The notes under the pieces were generated by a model that had not been told where the DNA came from, did no database searches, and saw nothing but the letters and a program-made list of their open reading frames with translations. From Croceicoccus hydrothermalis (GTDB taxonomy: Bacteria; Pseudomonadota; Alphaproteobacteria; Sphingomonadales; Sphingomonadaceae): 64,000 nt of DNA. This document shows positions 10,819-20,008 of the stretch, one piece after another (positions within the stretch are counted from its first letter, which is position 1; each line of letters begins with the position of its first letter). Position numbers and translations under genes: made by a program. The DNA is taken from positions 124,001 to 188,000 of the forward strand of contig NZ_JAIQCI010000006.1 of assembly GCF_022378335.1 (NCBI RefSeq). The letters run 5' to 3'.

Positions 10819-12128
10819 TCTACCCCACCCGGCGCGCCTTGATTGCGGCGGCGGCGGGGCTTCCGCTGGCGCTCGGCATCGCGATGCTGTGGCCTTCGGC
10901 ATGGGCGGCGGGCATTTTGTGGCCGTTGACGGTTGCGGCCCTGGTAGCGGTGGATGCGATCATGGCGCCGTCGCGGCGGGCACTGTCCATCGCAATCGCC
11001 ATGCCCGAAACCGTATCGGTGGGGCATGTTTTCGACACGGTGGTCACATTGCGTTTCGCCGGCAAGGCGCCCGACATGATCGAACTATCGCTCGGCCTTG
11101 CCCCGCATGCGGAGGCGGTCGAAGGCGTAGCGCGCGCACTCATCCCCTCGGGCGGCGAGGCGAGCGCGGCGATCGCCCTGCGTCTCCGGAGGCGCGGATT
11201 GATCACAGGGCGGCGGGTGTGGCTGCGCTGGACCGGGCCGATGGGGCTGTGCTGGAAACAGATGGTACACGACGCCGATGGCGAAACCGCCGTCCTGCCC
11301 GATATCGAAACCGTCCGGCGCGACGGGCCGCGCATGTTCGACCGGATTCAACATAATGGCATGGTCACACAAATGCTGCGCGGCGAAGGCTCCGATTTCG
11401 ACAGCCTCGTCGAATTCCGGCCCGGCATGGACCGGCGCGCGATCGACTGGAAACACTCCGCCCGGCACCGCGCCCTGCATGCCCGCGAATATCGCACCGA
11501 ACGAAACAATCAGATCGTCTTTGCCATCGACGCGGGGCGGCAGATGACCGACCCGATCGCCGGTATGCCGCGGATCGACCGGGCGGTTTCTGCGGCGCTG
11601 CTGAATGCCTGGCTCGCGCTTCGGCTGGGCGACCGGGTCGCGTTCTTCGCCTTCGACGCGCGGCCCCGGGTGACGAGCGGTTTTGCAGGTGGCCCGTCCG
11701 CCTTTGCACAGTTGCAGCAGGTCGCCGCGCGCATCGACTATTCGGCACAGGAGACCAATTACACGCTGGCGCTGTCCGAACTCTCGGGGCAGGTGCACCG
11801 CCGTTCGCTTATCGTGCTGATGACGGAGGTTACCGATGCCATATCGGCCGGGTTCCTGCTGCGCTCCGCCGCACAGATCATGCGCAGGCATGTGTTGATG
11901 GTCGTGGTGCTGCGCGACGAGGAGCTGGGGAGCATGGCAAGCGCGCGGCCCGATACGGCGGACGATATTGCGCGGGCGGTCACGGCCGATGCGCTGCTGC
12001 GCGAAAGGCTTCTGGTGCTCACGCAATTGCGCCAGCTCGGCGTCGAAGTCGTCGAGGCCGGGCACGAGGATGTCGGCGAACGGCTGGTCGAGGCGTATCT
12101 CGTCATGAAGCGGGAGAACCGGTTGTGA
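10815..12128 (+). CDS. DUF58 domain protein, MoxR partner
   Basis: 437 residues from a TTG overlapping the moxR stop. Two N-terminal transmembrane helices ([17 protein letters not shown] and [20 protein letters not shown]) precede a beta-rich region and the DUF58 signature [44 protein letters not shown] at about 200-250. The last part resembles a VWA fold ([25 protein letters not shown]). DUF58 proteins are standard partners of MoxR ATPases; the precise client is unknown. The open frame upstream of 10815 is a shadow of moxR. Confidence 0.88.
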
Positions 12129-13156
12129 ACCCGCCCGTCACCGCGCCAGCCCCCGCCCCTCTATCCGCGCGCGCGCATTCCACGCTTTTCCGCCAAGCGC
12201 GCGAGGCGGAGTGGACGCGGCTCGATGCGCTGCTCCACCGGATCGAGAAACGCTCGATCCGCAGCCTGTCGGACGAAGAGCTGATGGCGCTTCCGGTGCT
12301 TTACCGCACGGCGCTGTCCTCGCTGTCGATTGCGCGCGAAACGGCGCTCGATGCGGCGCTCATCGCCTTTCTCGAACAGCTGTGCACGCGGGCCTATTTC
12401 CATGTCTATGGCGTGCCGGACACGGGCCGCGCGCAACTGCGCCGGTTTTTCGCGGCGGGCTGGCCACGTGCGGTGCGCGCGATCGTCCCCGAAACGCTCG
12501 CCGCATTGGTGCTGAGCGTGATGGGCGTAGTCATCGGTCTCGTGATGGTGACGATCGATCCGGCATGGTTCTACGCGCTCATCCCCGAAGGGCTTGCCGG
12601 CGGGCGCGATCCCGGCGCCTCGGCCGAGGTGCTGCGTGCCGCACTCTACGCCACGCAACAGGACGGGTTGAGCGTGTTTGCCGCCTATCTTCTCACCCAT
12701 AACGCACAGGTGGCGCTGTTCTGTTTCGCGCTCGGCTTTGCCTTTGGCGCGCCGACGGCGCTGTTATTACTCTATAACGGGATGATACTTGGCGCATTCT
12801 ATGCCATTTATGCGGAGGCCGGGCTCGTGTTCGAGCTGACCGGATGGCTGATGATCCATGGCACGACCGAATTGTTCGCGATCCTGCTCGCCGGGGCGGC
12901 GGGGTTCCGCATCGGGCGCGCAATCGCCTTTCCCGGCGGAATGCGGCGGATGGACGCGGCGGTTGCGGCGGGACGTACCGCGGGCCCGGTGATGGGCGGG
13001 GTGGTCATCATGCTCATCGTGGCCGGCGCGCTCGAGGGGATCGGGCGGCAGCTCGTGACCGCAGATGGCGCACGCTACGCCATCGCGGCGGGGATGCTGC
13101 TGCTCTGGACGGGATATTTCTACCTCGGGCGGCGCGGGGACGCCGAACGGCGATGA
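12125..13156 (+). CDS. SpoIIM-like (stage II sporulation protein M family) integral membrane protein
   Basis: 343 residues starting at GTG 12125 (overlap GTGA). A soluble N-terminal helical region (about 1-100) is followed by four or five transmembrane helices (for example ETLAALVLSVMGVVIGLVMV, VALFCFALGFAFGAPTALLLLYNGMILGAFYAIY, LIHGTTELFAILLAGAAGFRIG and AIAAGMLLLWTGYFYLG). The motif NxxxLGxFYxxY...HGxxEL is typical of the SpoIIM family, which in non-sporulating bacteria accompanies RDD and MoxR/DUF58 genes. The role is inferred to be part of one membrane complex with its neighbours. Confidence 0.85.
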   Translation: MNPPVTAPAPAPLSARAHSTLFRQAREAEWTRLDALLHRIEKRSIRSLSDEELMALPVLYRTALSSLSIARETALDAALIAFLEQLCTRAYFHVYGVPDTGRAQLRRFFAAGWPRAVRAIVPETLAALVLSVMGVVIGLVMVTIDPAWFYALIPEGLAGGRDPGASAEVLRAALYATQQDGLSVFAAYLLTHNAQVALFCFALGFAFGAPTALLLLYNGMILGAFYAIYAEAGLVFELTGWLMIHGTTELFAILLAGAAGFRIGRAIAFPGGMRRMDAAVAAGRTAGPVMGGVVIMLIVAGALEGIGRQLVTADGARYAIAAGMLLLWTGYFYLGRRGDAERR

Positions 13157-14019
13157 GCGCACCCCGCCCCCAGCGCGAACGCACGCTTACCCGCGATTTC
13201 GTCACGCCGGAGGGGGTGAACCTCCACCTGCGGCTGGCGGGCGGGTCGGAGCGTGCGATCGCCTTTGCCATCGATGCCGCGATCATCGTGGGGGCGCTGA
13301 TCGCATTGACGATCTTTGCCTCGGCCGTGTTGTCGGGTGGCGGCGGCAATGCGGCGGCGATCATCTGGATGATCGGGTTCTTCGTGCTCCGCAATTTCTG
13401 GTTCATCGGTTTCGAGAGCGGGGGTCGCGGCGCGACGCCCGGCAAACGGCTCATGAAGCTTCGCGTGGTGGCGCGCGACGGGGCCCGGCTCACCGGCGGG
13501 GCGGTGGTCGTGCGCAATGCCATGCGCGAGATCGAGGTTTTCCTCCCCCTGCAATTTCTGGCGATCGAGGCCGCGACGAGCGATCTCGACGCATTGATCG
13601 GCCTGCTCGGCCTTGCGTGGAGCGGGCTTTTCCTCTTCTTCCCGCTGCTCAATCGCGACCGGATGCGTATCGGGGACCTGCTTGCCGGGACATGGGTGGT
13701 GCATGTGCCACAGGCCCGGCTATTGCCCGATCTCGCCGCGACGGAGGACGCCCGCCCCCGGCGCCGGTTCGATGAGCGCGCGCTCCGGCTTTACGGCATC
13801 TACGAATTGCAGACGCTTGAAAAAGTGCTGAGGCAGGGGCGGCAGGACAGCATTTCGCGGGTCGCCGCGACCATCCGGGTCAAGGCGGACATCCCCGATG
13901 ATGGCGAGGACGACACCGTTTTCCTCAACGATTATTACGCTGCGCTCGTGACCTATCTGGAGAGCGAGTTGGTGATGGGCCGCCCCACCGATACGAAGCA
14001 TGGACGGCGGGCGACGTGA
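13153..14019 (+). CDS. RDD family membrane protein (last gene of MoxR operon)
   Basis: 288 residues. RDD domain in about 30-190: the Arg in GSERAIAFAIDAAIIV, the first Asp, and the second Asp in RMRIGDLLAGTWVV, with three to four transmembrane helices between. The motif GRGATPGKRLMKLRVV is characteristic. A cytoplasmic tail of about 100 residues (RRRFDERALRLYGIYELQTLEKVLRQ...) follows. RDD proteins are ill-defined, and some relate to ion transport. The start overlaps the SpoIIM-like stop by four bases, completing a six-gene unit with five identical-style junctions. It converges with the MerR gene at 14030 with a 10-base gap. Confidence 0.87.
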   Translation: MSAPRPQRERTLTRDFVTPEGVNLHLRLAGGSERAIAFAIDAAIIVGALIALTIFASAVLSGGGGNAAAIIWMIGFFVLRNFWFIGFESGGRGATPGKRLMKLRVVARDGARLTGGAVVVRNAMREIEVFLPLQFLAIEAATSDLDALIGLLGLAWSGLFLFFPLLNRDRMRIGDLLAGTWVVHVPQARLLPDLAATEDARPRRRFDERALRLYGIYELQTLEKVLRQGRQDSISRVAATIRVKADIPDDGEDDTVFLNDYYAALVTYLESELVMGRPTDTKHGRRAT

Positions 14020-14029
14020 CCTGCGTGCG

Positions 14030-14416
14030 TCACTGCCCCTCGGAAATGCGGGCGCGAGCCTGCTTCTCCATTTCCTTCAGTTCGCGCAGCGTCTGATCGA
14101 GTGCGACACGCTGCGCCTCGAGTTCCTCGATCCTTTCGGCGCAGCGTTCAGAGAGCCGGCGCATCTGTTCCAGATGTTGCGGATCGGCGTCGTAGAGGTC
14201 GAGAAATTCCTCGATCTCGCGAAGCGAGAAACCCAGCCGCTTGCCCCGCAGGATCAGTTGCAGGCGCGCGACATCGCGGCGGGCATACACGCGCGTGCCG
14301 CCGACGCGGACCGGCTGCACCAGCCCCTTGTCCTCGTAAAAGCGCAGCGTGCGCGTCGTCACGCCCAGACTGTCGGCGACATCCTGAATGCCGCGCAGTG
14401 GATTGGTGTCGGCCAA
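14030..14416 (-). CDS. MerR-family transcriptional regulator
   Basis: 128 residues: winged helix-turn-helix GIQDVADSLGVTTRTLRFYEDKGLVQPVRVGGTRVYARRDVARLQLIL at about 9-57, then the dimerisation coiled coil (about 80-122). No Cys-rich metal site and no effector domain follow, so it is a short MerR of the type that often controls acyl-CoA or branched-chain degradation genes. It is divergent from the beta-oxidation operon and probably controls it, with a candidate operator at 14564-14580. The effector is probably an acyl-CoA or related signal; this is inference from context. Confidence 0.85.
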   Translation of the reverse strand: MADTNPLRGIQDVADSLGVTTRTLRFYEDKGLVQPVRVGGTRVYARRDVARLQLILRGKRLGFSLREIEEFLDLYDADPQHLEQMRRLSERCAERIEELEAQRVALDQTLRELKEMEKQARARISEGQ

Positions 14417-14563
14417 GCTTTCGTTCCCCTCTCCCGCATGCCGGAACCCGCGTCCGATCCCGTCCGTTGCCTTGTTGCAGGGTCGCGAGCCGTTTGGGAA
14501 GGCGTGTTTTACGATGGCTATTCTCCCGCAAAAGTGGGGGGTTGAAAAATCCTGCCCTCATGG

Positions 14564-14580
14564 CTTACCTATAGGGTAAG
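14564..14580. promoter_or_regulatory. Palindrome, candidate MerR operator
   Basis: Perfect inverted repeat CTTACC-TATAG-GGTAAG between the divergent MerR gene (start 14416) and the thiolase gene (start 14661). Its centre, TATAG, could form part of a -10 element on either strand, as is usual for MerR operators. I did not find an unambiguous -35 at the right spacing. Confidence 0.5.
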
Positions 14581-14660
14581 CATACGACGCATTGGTTAGC
14601 AAGCGCAGAGACCGCCCGCACCCCGTGCGCCACAGGTTCGGATCAAAGAGAGGAAACGCA

Positions 14661-15797
14661 ATGACTGATATCGTCATCGCCGGATATGCCCGGTCCCCCT
14701 TCCACCTTGCGAACAAGGGCGATCTGGCCCGCGTACGCCCCGACGACCTAGCCGCACAGACGATTCGCGGCCTGATCGAAAAGACCGGCGTGGACGCGAG
14801 CAGGATCGAGGACGTGATCCTGGGCTGCGCCTTTCCCGAAGGGGAGCAGGGATTGAACGTGGCTCGCATGGTCGTGCTGCTGGCCGATCTTCCCATTTCG
14901 GTGGGCGGCATGACGGTGAACCGCTTCTGCGGCTCGTCGATGAGCGCGATCCACATCGCCATGGGGCAGATCGCGATCGGCGCGGGCGATGCCTATATCT
15001 GTGCCGGCCTCGAATCCATGAGCCGCGTGCCGATGAGCGGGTTCAACCCCTCCCCCAATCCCGCGCTCGCGAAGAAGACCGCCGGTGCCTACATGGGCAT
15101 GGGCGAAACGGCGGAGAACGTCGCGGAAAAGTTCGGCATCACCCGCGACGAGCAGGAGGAATTCGCGGTGAAGAGCCAGCAGAAGGCCGCCGCCGCACAG
15201 GAATCCGGAAAGTTCGACGGCGAGATCATCGCGATCGAGGGCAAGCAGGGCGCCGTATCCAAGGACGGCACGATCCGTGGCGGCACGACGAAGGAGGCTC
15301 TGTCCGGTCTGAAGCCCGCATTCGACAAGGATGGTACGGTCACCGCTGGCACCTCCTCCCCGCTCACCGACGGTGCATCGGCGACGCTGGTGTGCAGCCG
15401 TGAATTTGCCGTGGCGAACGGACTCGACATTCTCGCCACGATCAAGTCGGTCGCGATCTCGGGCTGCGAGCCGGAGACGATGGGTCTCGGCCCGATCAAC
15501 GCCTCGAAAAAGGCGATGGAGCGCGCCGGCATCACCGCGGACGACCTCGACGTGGTGGAATTGAACGAGGCCTTCGCCAGCCAGGCGATTGCCTGCATCC
15601 GTGAGCTGGGGCTGAAGGAAGAGACGATCAATATCGACGGCGGGGCGATCGCCCTTGGCCATCCGCTCGGCGCGACGGGGGCGCGCATCACCGGCAAGGC
15701 GGCGCAATTGCTGAAGCGCGAAGGGGGCCGCTACGCGCTCGCCACCCAATGCATCGGCGGCGGTCAGGGCATCGCGACCGTGCTGGAGCGTGCATGA
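14661..15797 (+). CDS. fadA: Acetyl-CoA C-acyltransferase (thiolase)
   Basis: 378 residues. All three thiolase catalytic residues are visible: nucleophilic Cys90 in NRFCGSSMSA, His334 in ALGHPLGATGAR and Cys364 in TQCIGGGQG. It cleaves 3-ketoacyl-CoA to acetyl-CoA plus a shortened acyl-CoA in beta-oxidation. The start is supported by an AGAGAGGAAACGCA leader. Its stop overlaps the next gene's ATG (ATGA at 15794-15797), so it is translationally coupled to the multifunctional dehydrogenase/hydratase. The fadA symbol reflects role and context, not a proven orthologue. Confidence 0.93.
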   Translation: MTDIVIAGYARSPFHLANKGDLARVRPDDLAAQTIRGLIEKTGVDASRIEDVILGCAFPEGEQGLNVARMVVLLADLPISVGGMTVNRFCGSSMSAIHIAMGQIAIGAGDAYICAGLESMSRVPMSGFNPSPNPALAKKTAGAYMGMGETAENVAEKFGITRDEQEEFAVKSQQKAAAAQESGKFDGEIIAIEGKQGAVSKDGTIRGGTTKEALSGLKPAFDKDGTVTAGTSSPLTDGASATLVCSREFAVANGLDILATIKSVAISGCEPETMGLGPINASKKAMERAGITADDLDVVELNEAFASQAIACIRELGLKEETINIDGGAIALGHPLGATGARITGKAAQLLKREGGRYALATQCIGGGQGIATVLERA

Positions 15798-18121
15798 TGG
15801 CTGAACATATCAAAAAGGTCTGTGTCATCGGCGCGGGCACCATGGGTGCGGGGATCGCGGCGCAAGTTGCCAATGCGGGCGTGCCGGTGCTGCTGCTCGA
15901 CATCGTGAAGGACGGCGAGGCCAATCGCAACGCGATTGCCGATGGTGCGGTGGCAAAGATGCTGAAGGCCGACCCCGCCCCCTTCATGACCAAATCGGCG
16001 GCAAAGCTGGTCGAGACGGGCAATATCGACGATCACCTCGACCGTATCGCCGAATGCGACTGGGTGGTGGAGGCGATTGTCGAACGGCTCGACATCAAGC
16101 AGAACCTCTATGGCAAAATCGCGAAGGTGAAGAAGGCGGGGACCGCGGTGTCGTCCAACACCTCGACCATTCCGCTGGAAAATCTGGTCGACGGCATGGA
16201 TGAACAATTCCGCCGCGATTTCCTCATCACCCATTTCTTCAATCCGCCGCGCTACATGCGCCTCGTCGAAGTGGTGCGCGGCACGGCGACCGATGCGGCG
16301 ATCATCGACAAGGTGTCCGATTTCCTCGACCGCAAGATGGGCAAGACCGTCGTTGCGGCAAAGGACACACCCGGTTTCATCGCCAATCGCATTGGCACCT
16401 ACTGGCTCGCACTCGCCGTGAATGCCGCGATGGATCAGGGAATCACGGTGGAGGAAGCCGACGCCATCGGCGGCAAGCCGATGGGCGTGCCCAAGACCGG
16501 CATTTTCGGCCTGCTCGACCTCATCGGTATCGATCTGATGCCGCTGTTGTCGCAAAGCCTGTCGAGCACATTGCCCAAGGGCGACCCCTATTTCGACACG
16601 GTGCGCGACATGCCGCTGATCGAGAAGATGATCGCCGACGGATTTACCGGCCGCAAGGGCAAGGGCGGTTTCTACACGCTGAAGCAGGCGACCGGCGGCG
16701 GGCGCGAAAAATACGCCATCGATCTCGAAAGCGGCGAATATCGCGCCGCCCGCCCCGCCAGCGTGCCCAAACATGCGCAAAAGGATCTGACCGCGCTCGT
16801 CTCGCTCGACGGGAAGATCGGTCGCTATGCGTGGGAACTGCTGGGCAATGTGCTGTCCTATGCCGCGATGCTGGTGGGTGAGGCCGCGGACAATATCGTC
16901 GGAATCGACGATGCGATGAAGCTCGGCTACAATTGGGAGCATGGACCGTTCGAGCTGATCGATCGGCTTGGCCCCGGCTATCTGGCAAAACGCCTGCGCG
17001 CAGAAGGGCGCGACGTGCCCGAAATCCTCGACGCGGCGGGCGACCGTCCGTTCTACAGGATCGAGGATGGCAAGCGCCAATATCTGACGGCCGGGGGCGA
17101 ATATCGCGACATCGTCCGGCCCGAAGGCGTGCTCCTGCTCGAAGACATCAAGCGTGCCGCAAAACCATTGGCGAAGAACGGTTCGGCGGCGATCTGGGAC
17201 ATTGGCGACGGTGTCCTCGCACTCGAATTCACGGCGAAGATGAATGCGCTGGACGAGCAGGTCATGAAGATGATCGGCAAGGCCATCGGCATGGTCCGCG
17301 ATGGGCGCAAGGCACTCGTCATCTATAACGAGGGTAGCAATTTTTCCGCCGGCGCCAATCTCGGCCTCGCCATGTTCGCGGTGAATATCGCGGCGTGGAG
17401 CGAGATCGAAAAGCTGATCCGCGCGGGGCAGGATGCGTACAAGGCGCTGAAATACGCGCCCTTCCCCGTGGTATCGGCGCCGGCCGGGCTGGCGCTTGGC
17501 GGTGGATGCGAGATTTTGATGCATTCCGACGCGGTGCAGGCGCATGCCGAAACCTATACCGGGCTTGTCGAATGCGGCGTCGGGCTGGTCCCCGGATGGG
17601 GCGGCAATGGCGAATATCTCTCCCGCCTGATGAACAGCCCGAAAATGCCGAAAGGGCCGATGCCCGCCCTGTCCAAGGCGTTCGAAACCATCTCCACCGC
17701 GCAGGTGGCCAAATCGGCAGCGCAGGCAAAGGAAATGGCGTTCCTGCGCCCCGACGACGGCATCACGATGAACAGGGACCGGCTGCTCGCCGATGCGAAG
17801 GCGAAGGCGCTGTCGCTGGTCGATGGCTACACCCCGCCGGAAAAGCCGGTCTATCGCCTGCCGGGCGATACGGGCCGCGCGGCGGTGGATCTCGCCGTCA
17901 GTGATTTTCACAAGAAAGGCGTCGCGACCGATTACGATACGGTCGTGGCCAAACGGCTCGCCCATGTGCTGACCGGGGGGGATACCGACATGCAGGACGA
18001 GGTCAGCGAAGACCAGCTGCTCAAGCTGGAGCGCGAGGCATTCATGGAATGCGTGCGCGACCCCCGCACGCAGGCCCGGGTCGAGCATATGCTCGAAACC
18101 GGCAAGCCCCTGCGCAACTGA
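15794..18121 (+). CDS. 3-hydroxyacyl-CoA dehydrogenase / enoyl-CoA hydratase fusion
   Basis: 775 residues. The order is dehydrogenase first: NAD-binding VIGAGTMGAGIAAQVANAG at about 9-27, catalytic His in FLITHFFNPPRYMRLVEVV, and the 3HCDH C-terminal domains to about 420. An enoyl-CoA hydratase/isomerase crotonase domain follows at about 470-680 (NEGSNFSAGANL, GLALGGGCEILMHSDAVQAHAETYTGLVECGVGLVPGWGG). This is the FadN-like order, opposite to E. coli FadB. It carries out the hydratase and dehydrogenase steps of beta-oxidation and sits between thiolase and acyl-CoA dehydrogenase genes. ATG 15797 is a second possible start one codon in. Confidence 0.94.
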   Translation: MMAEHIKKVCVIGAGTMGAGIAAQVANAGVPVLLLDIVKDGEANRNAIADGAVAKMLKADPAPFMTKSAAKLVETGNIDDHLDRIAECDWVVEAIVERLDIKQNLYGKIAKVKKAGTAVSSNTSTIPLENLVDGMDEQFRRDFLITHFFNPPRYMRLVEVVRGTATDAAIIDKVSDFLDRKMGKTVVAAKDTPGFIANRIGTYWLALAVNAAMDQGITVEEADAIGGKPMGVPKTGIFGLLDLIGIDLMPLLSQSLSSTLPKGDPYFDTVRDMPLIEKMIADGFTGRKGKGGFYTLKQATGGGREKYAIDLESGEYRAARPASVPKHAQKDLTALVSLDGKIGRYAWELLGNVLSYAAMLVGEAADNIVGIDDAMKLGYNWEHGPFELIDRLGPGYLAKRLRAEGRDVPEILDAAGDRPFYRIEDGKRQYLTAGGEYRDIVRPEGVLLLEDIKRAAKPLAKNGSAAIWDIGDGVLALEFTAKMNALDEQVMKMIGKAIGMVRDGRKALVIYNEGSNFSAGANLGLAMFAVNIAAWSEIEKLIRAGQDAYKALKYAPFPVVSAPAGLALGGGCEILMHSDAVQAHAETYTGLVECGVGLVPGWGGNGEYLSRLMNSPKMPKGPMPALSKAFETISTAQVAKSAAQAKEMAFLRPDDGITMNRDRLLADAKAKALSLVDGYTPPEKPVYRLPGDTGRAAVDLAVSDFHKKGVATDYDTVVAKRLAHVLTGGDTDMQDEVSEDQLLKLEREAFMECVRDPRTQARVEHMLETGKPLRN

Positions 18122-18131
18122 GGAAACGATC

Positions 18132-19928
18132 ATGCAGACTTATGAAGCACCCCTTCGCGACATGCGTTTCGTGTTGCACGAATTGTTCACCGACGACGGT
18201 TTCGGCGGGATCGCCAAACATGCCGATTTCGACGACGACCTGCTGAACGCCATCCTTGACGAGGCGGCCAAGACGACGCGCAACATCCTCCTCCCCCTCA
18301 ACGCCAGCGGCGACCACGAAGGCTGTACGCTCGAAAACGGGGTGGTCCGCACGCCAAAGGGGTTCAAGGACGCCTATGACCAGTTCGTGGAAGGCGGATG
18401 GGCGGCGCTTGCCTCCGATCCCGAATGGGGCGGACAGGGCCTTCCCGAACGGATCAACAAGCTGGTCGAGGAGATGATCTGCGCGACCAACCTGTCGTTC
18501 AGCCTGTATCCCGGCCTGACCCACGGCGCGACCACCGCTCTGGAGGCGCACGGCTCCGACACGCTGAAGCAGAAATATCTGCCCAAGATGGTGAGCGGGG
18601 AATGGTCGGGCACGATGTGTCTGACGGAATCGCATTGCGGCACCGATCTCGGCATGCTGCGCACCAAGGCGGAACCGAACGAGGACGGCAGCTACAACGT
18701 CACCGGGGCGAAGATCTTCATCTCCTCCGGCGATCATGACCTGACCGACAATATCATCCATCTCGTGCTGGCCCGCCTGCCCGACGCGCCCAAGGGCGTG
18801 AAAGGCATCAGCCTGTTCCTCGTGCCGAAGTATCAGGTCGATGAGGAAAACCGCATCGGCCCGTCCAATGGCGTGTCGGTCTCCGCGATCGAGCACAAGA
18901 TGGGCCTCAAGGCCTCCGCCACCTGTCAGCTGAATTTCGACGGGTCGAAAGGCTGGCTCGTGGGCAAGCCGAACAAGGGGCTGGCCGCGATGTTCACCAT
19001 GATGAACCAGGAACGGCTCTCGGTCGGTATCCAGGGGCTCGGCATCAATGAAATCGCGTATCAGTCCGCGGTCGATTACGCGAAGGACCGCATTCAGGGC
19101 CGTAGCCTTTCGGGTGCGAAGAACCCCGATCAGGCCGCCGATCCCATCATCGTGCACCCCGACGTGCGCCGCATGTTGATGACGATGCGCGTCTATGCCG
19201 AAGGGTGCCGGGCGCTGGGCCAGTGGACGTCGCGTGCGCTCGACGCGAGCGAACATGCCGACGATCCGGAGGTAAAGGCCCGTGCCACCGATTTCGTCGC
19301 GCTGATGACGCCGGTGGTGAAGGCTCTTTTCACCGACCTTGCCTTTGATGCGGCCAACATGGGCATTCAGACCTATGGCGGGCATGGTTACATCGTGGAA
19401 TCGGGCGTGGAGCAATTCGTGCGCGATGCCCGCATTGCGCAGATCTACGAAGGTACCAACGGGATTCAGGCGCTCGATCTCGTCGGGCGCAAGATGCCGG
19501 ACCGGATGGGCCGCAATCTGCGCCCGTTCTTCCATGCGGTGTCCAACCTTCTGGAGGATATGGCCGGGACGGATGACAAGCGTCTCGCCGGGATGGTCGG
19601 CGGCATGCAACAGGCGTTCGGCGCCTTGCAGCTTACCACCGGCACCATTGCGCAAAAGGGCATGAAGGATCCGGAGGAAGCGGGCGCAGCGGCGACCGAC
19701 TACCTCCGGATGCTGGGTCTTGTCGGCATGGGCTACTGCTTCCTAAAATCGGCGAAGATCGCGACCGAGCGTCTCGCCGAGGGAACAGGGGATGCGGAAT
19801 TCTACAAGAACAAGCTTCATAGCGCGCGCTTCTTCATGGACCGCGTCCTGCCGGAGGTGACAGCGAAGTTCCTTGCCATCAAGAGCGGCAAGGATTCCAT
19901 GATGGCGATGGAGGCCGACGCGTTCTGA
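18132..19928 (+). CDS. Acyl-CoA dehydrogenase, long C-terminal-domain type
   Basis: 598 residues, longer than classic 380-residue acyl-CoA dehydrogenases because of an N-terminal extension and a C-terminal helical domain. FAD/substrate motifs are visible: GTMCLTESHCGTDLGMLRTKA and NGVSVSAIEHKMGLKASATCQLNF, plus YGGHGYIVESGVEQFVRDARIAQIYEGTNGIQALDL, which includes the likely catalytic base Glu440. It performs the first, FAD-dependent alpha-beta dehydrogenation of acyl-CoA. The gene follows the fusion gene by 10 bases with SD GAGGAAACGATC and ends the beta-oxidation operon, before a terminator at 19973. Confidence 0.94.
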   Translation: MQTYEAPLRDMRFVLHELFTDDGFGGIAKHADFDDDLLNAILDEAAKTTRNILLPLNASGDHEGCTLENGVVRTPKGFKDAYDQFVEGGWAALASDPEWGGQGLPERINKLVEEMICATNLSFSLYPGLTHGATTALEAHGSDTLKQKYLPKMVSGEWSGTMCLTESHCGTDLGMLRTKAEPNEDGSYNVTGAKIFISSGDHDLTDNIIHLVLARLPDAPKGVKGISLFLVPKYQVDEENRIGPSNGVSVSAIEHKMGLKASATCQLNFDGSKGWLVGKPNKGLAAMFTMMNQERLSVGIQGLGINEIAYQSAVDYAKDRIQGRSLSGAKNPDQAADPIIVHPDVRRMLMTMRVYAEGCRALGQWTSRALDASEHADDPEVKARATDFVALMTPVVKALFTDLAFDAANMGIQTYGGHGYIVESGVEQFVRDARIAQIYEGTNGIQALDLVGRKMPDRMGRNLRPFFHAVSNLLEDMAGTDDKRLAGMVGGMQQAFGALQLTTGTIAQKGMKDPEEAGAAATDYLRMLGLVGMGYCFLKSAKIATERLAEGTGDAEFYKNKLHSARFFMDRVLPEVTAKFLAIKSGKDSMMAMEADAF

Positions 19929-19972
19929 ACGCGTCCGTCGTGCGGCGCGAAGGCCCCTGACCCTCGCGTCGC

Positions 19973-20007
19973 GGGCGCGCGGAGCCAGTCGGCCCGCGCG
20001 CCCTTTT
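19973..20007. terminator. Intrinsic terminator between beta-oxidation operon and glpK
   Basis: Ten-base-pair stem GGGCGCGCGG / CCGCGCGCCC, an 11-base loop, then TTTT on the plus strand. It lies between the stop of the plus-strand acyl-CoA dehydrogenase gene and the stop of the convergent minus-strand glycerol kinase gene. Confidence 0.78.
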
Positions 20008-20008
20008 G

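Noticed and set aside
15764..18133. 789-codon antisense frame under the beta-oxidation fusion gene
   Set aside because: Shadow ORF; the opposite strand has clear dehydrogenase and hydratase motifs.
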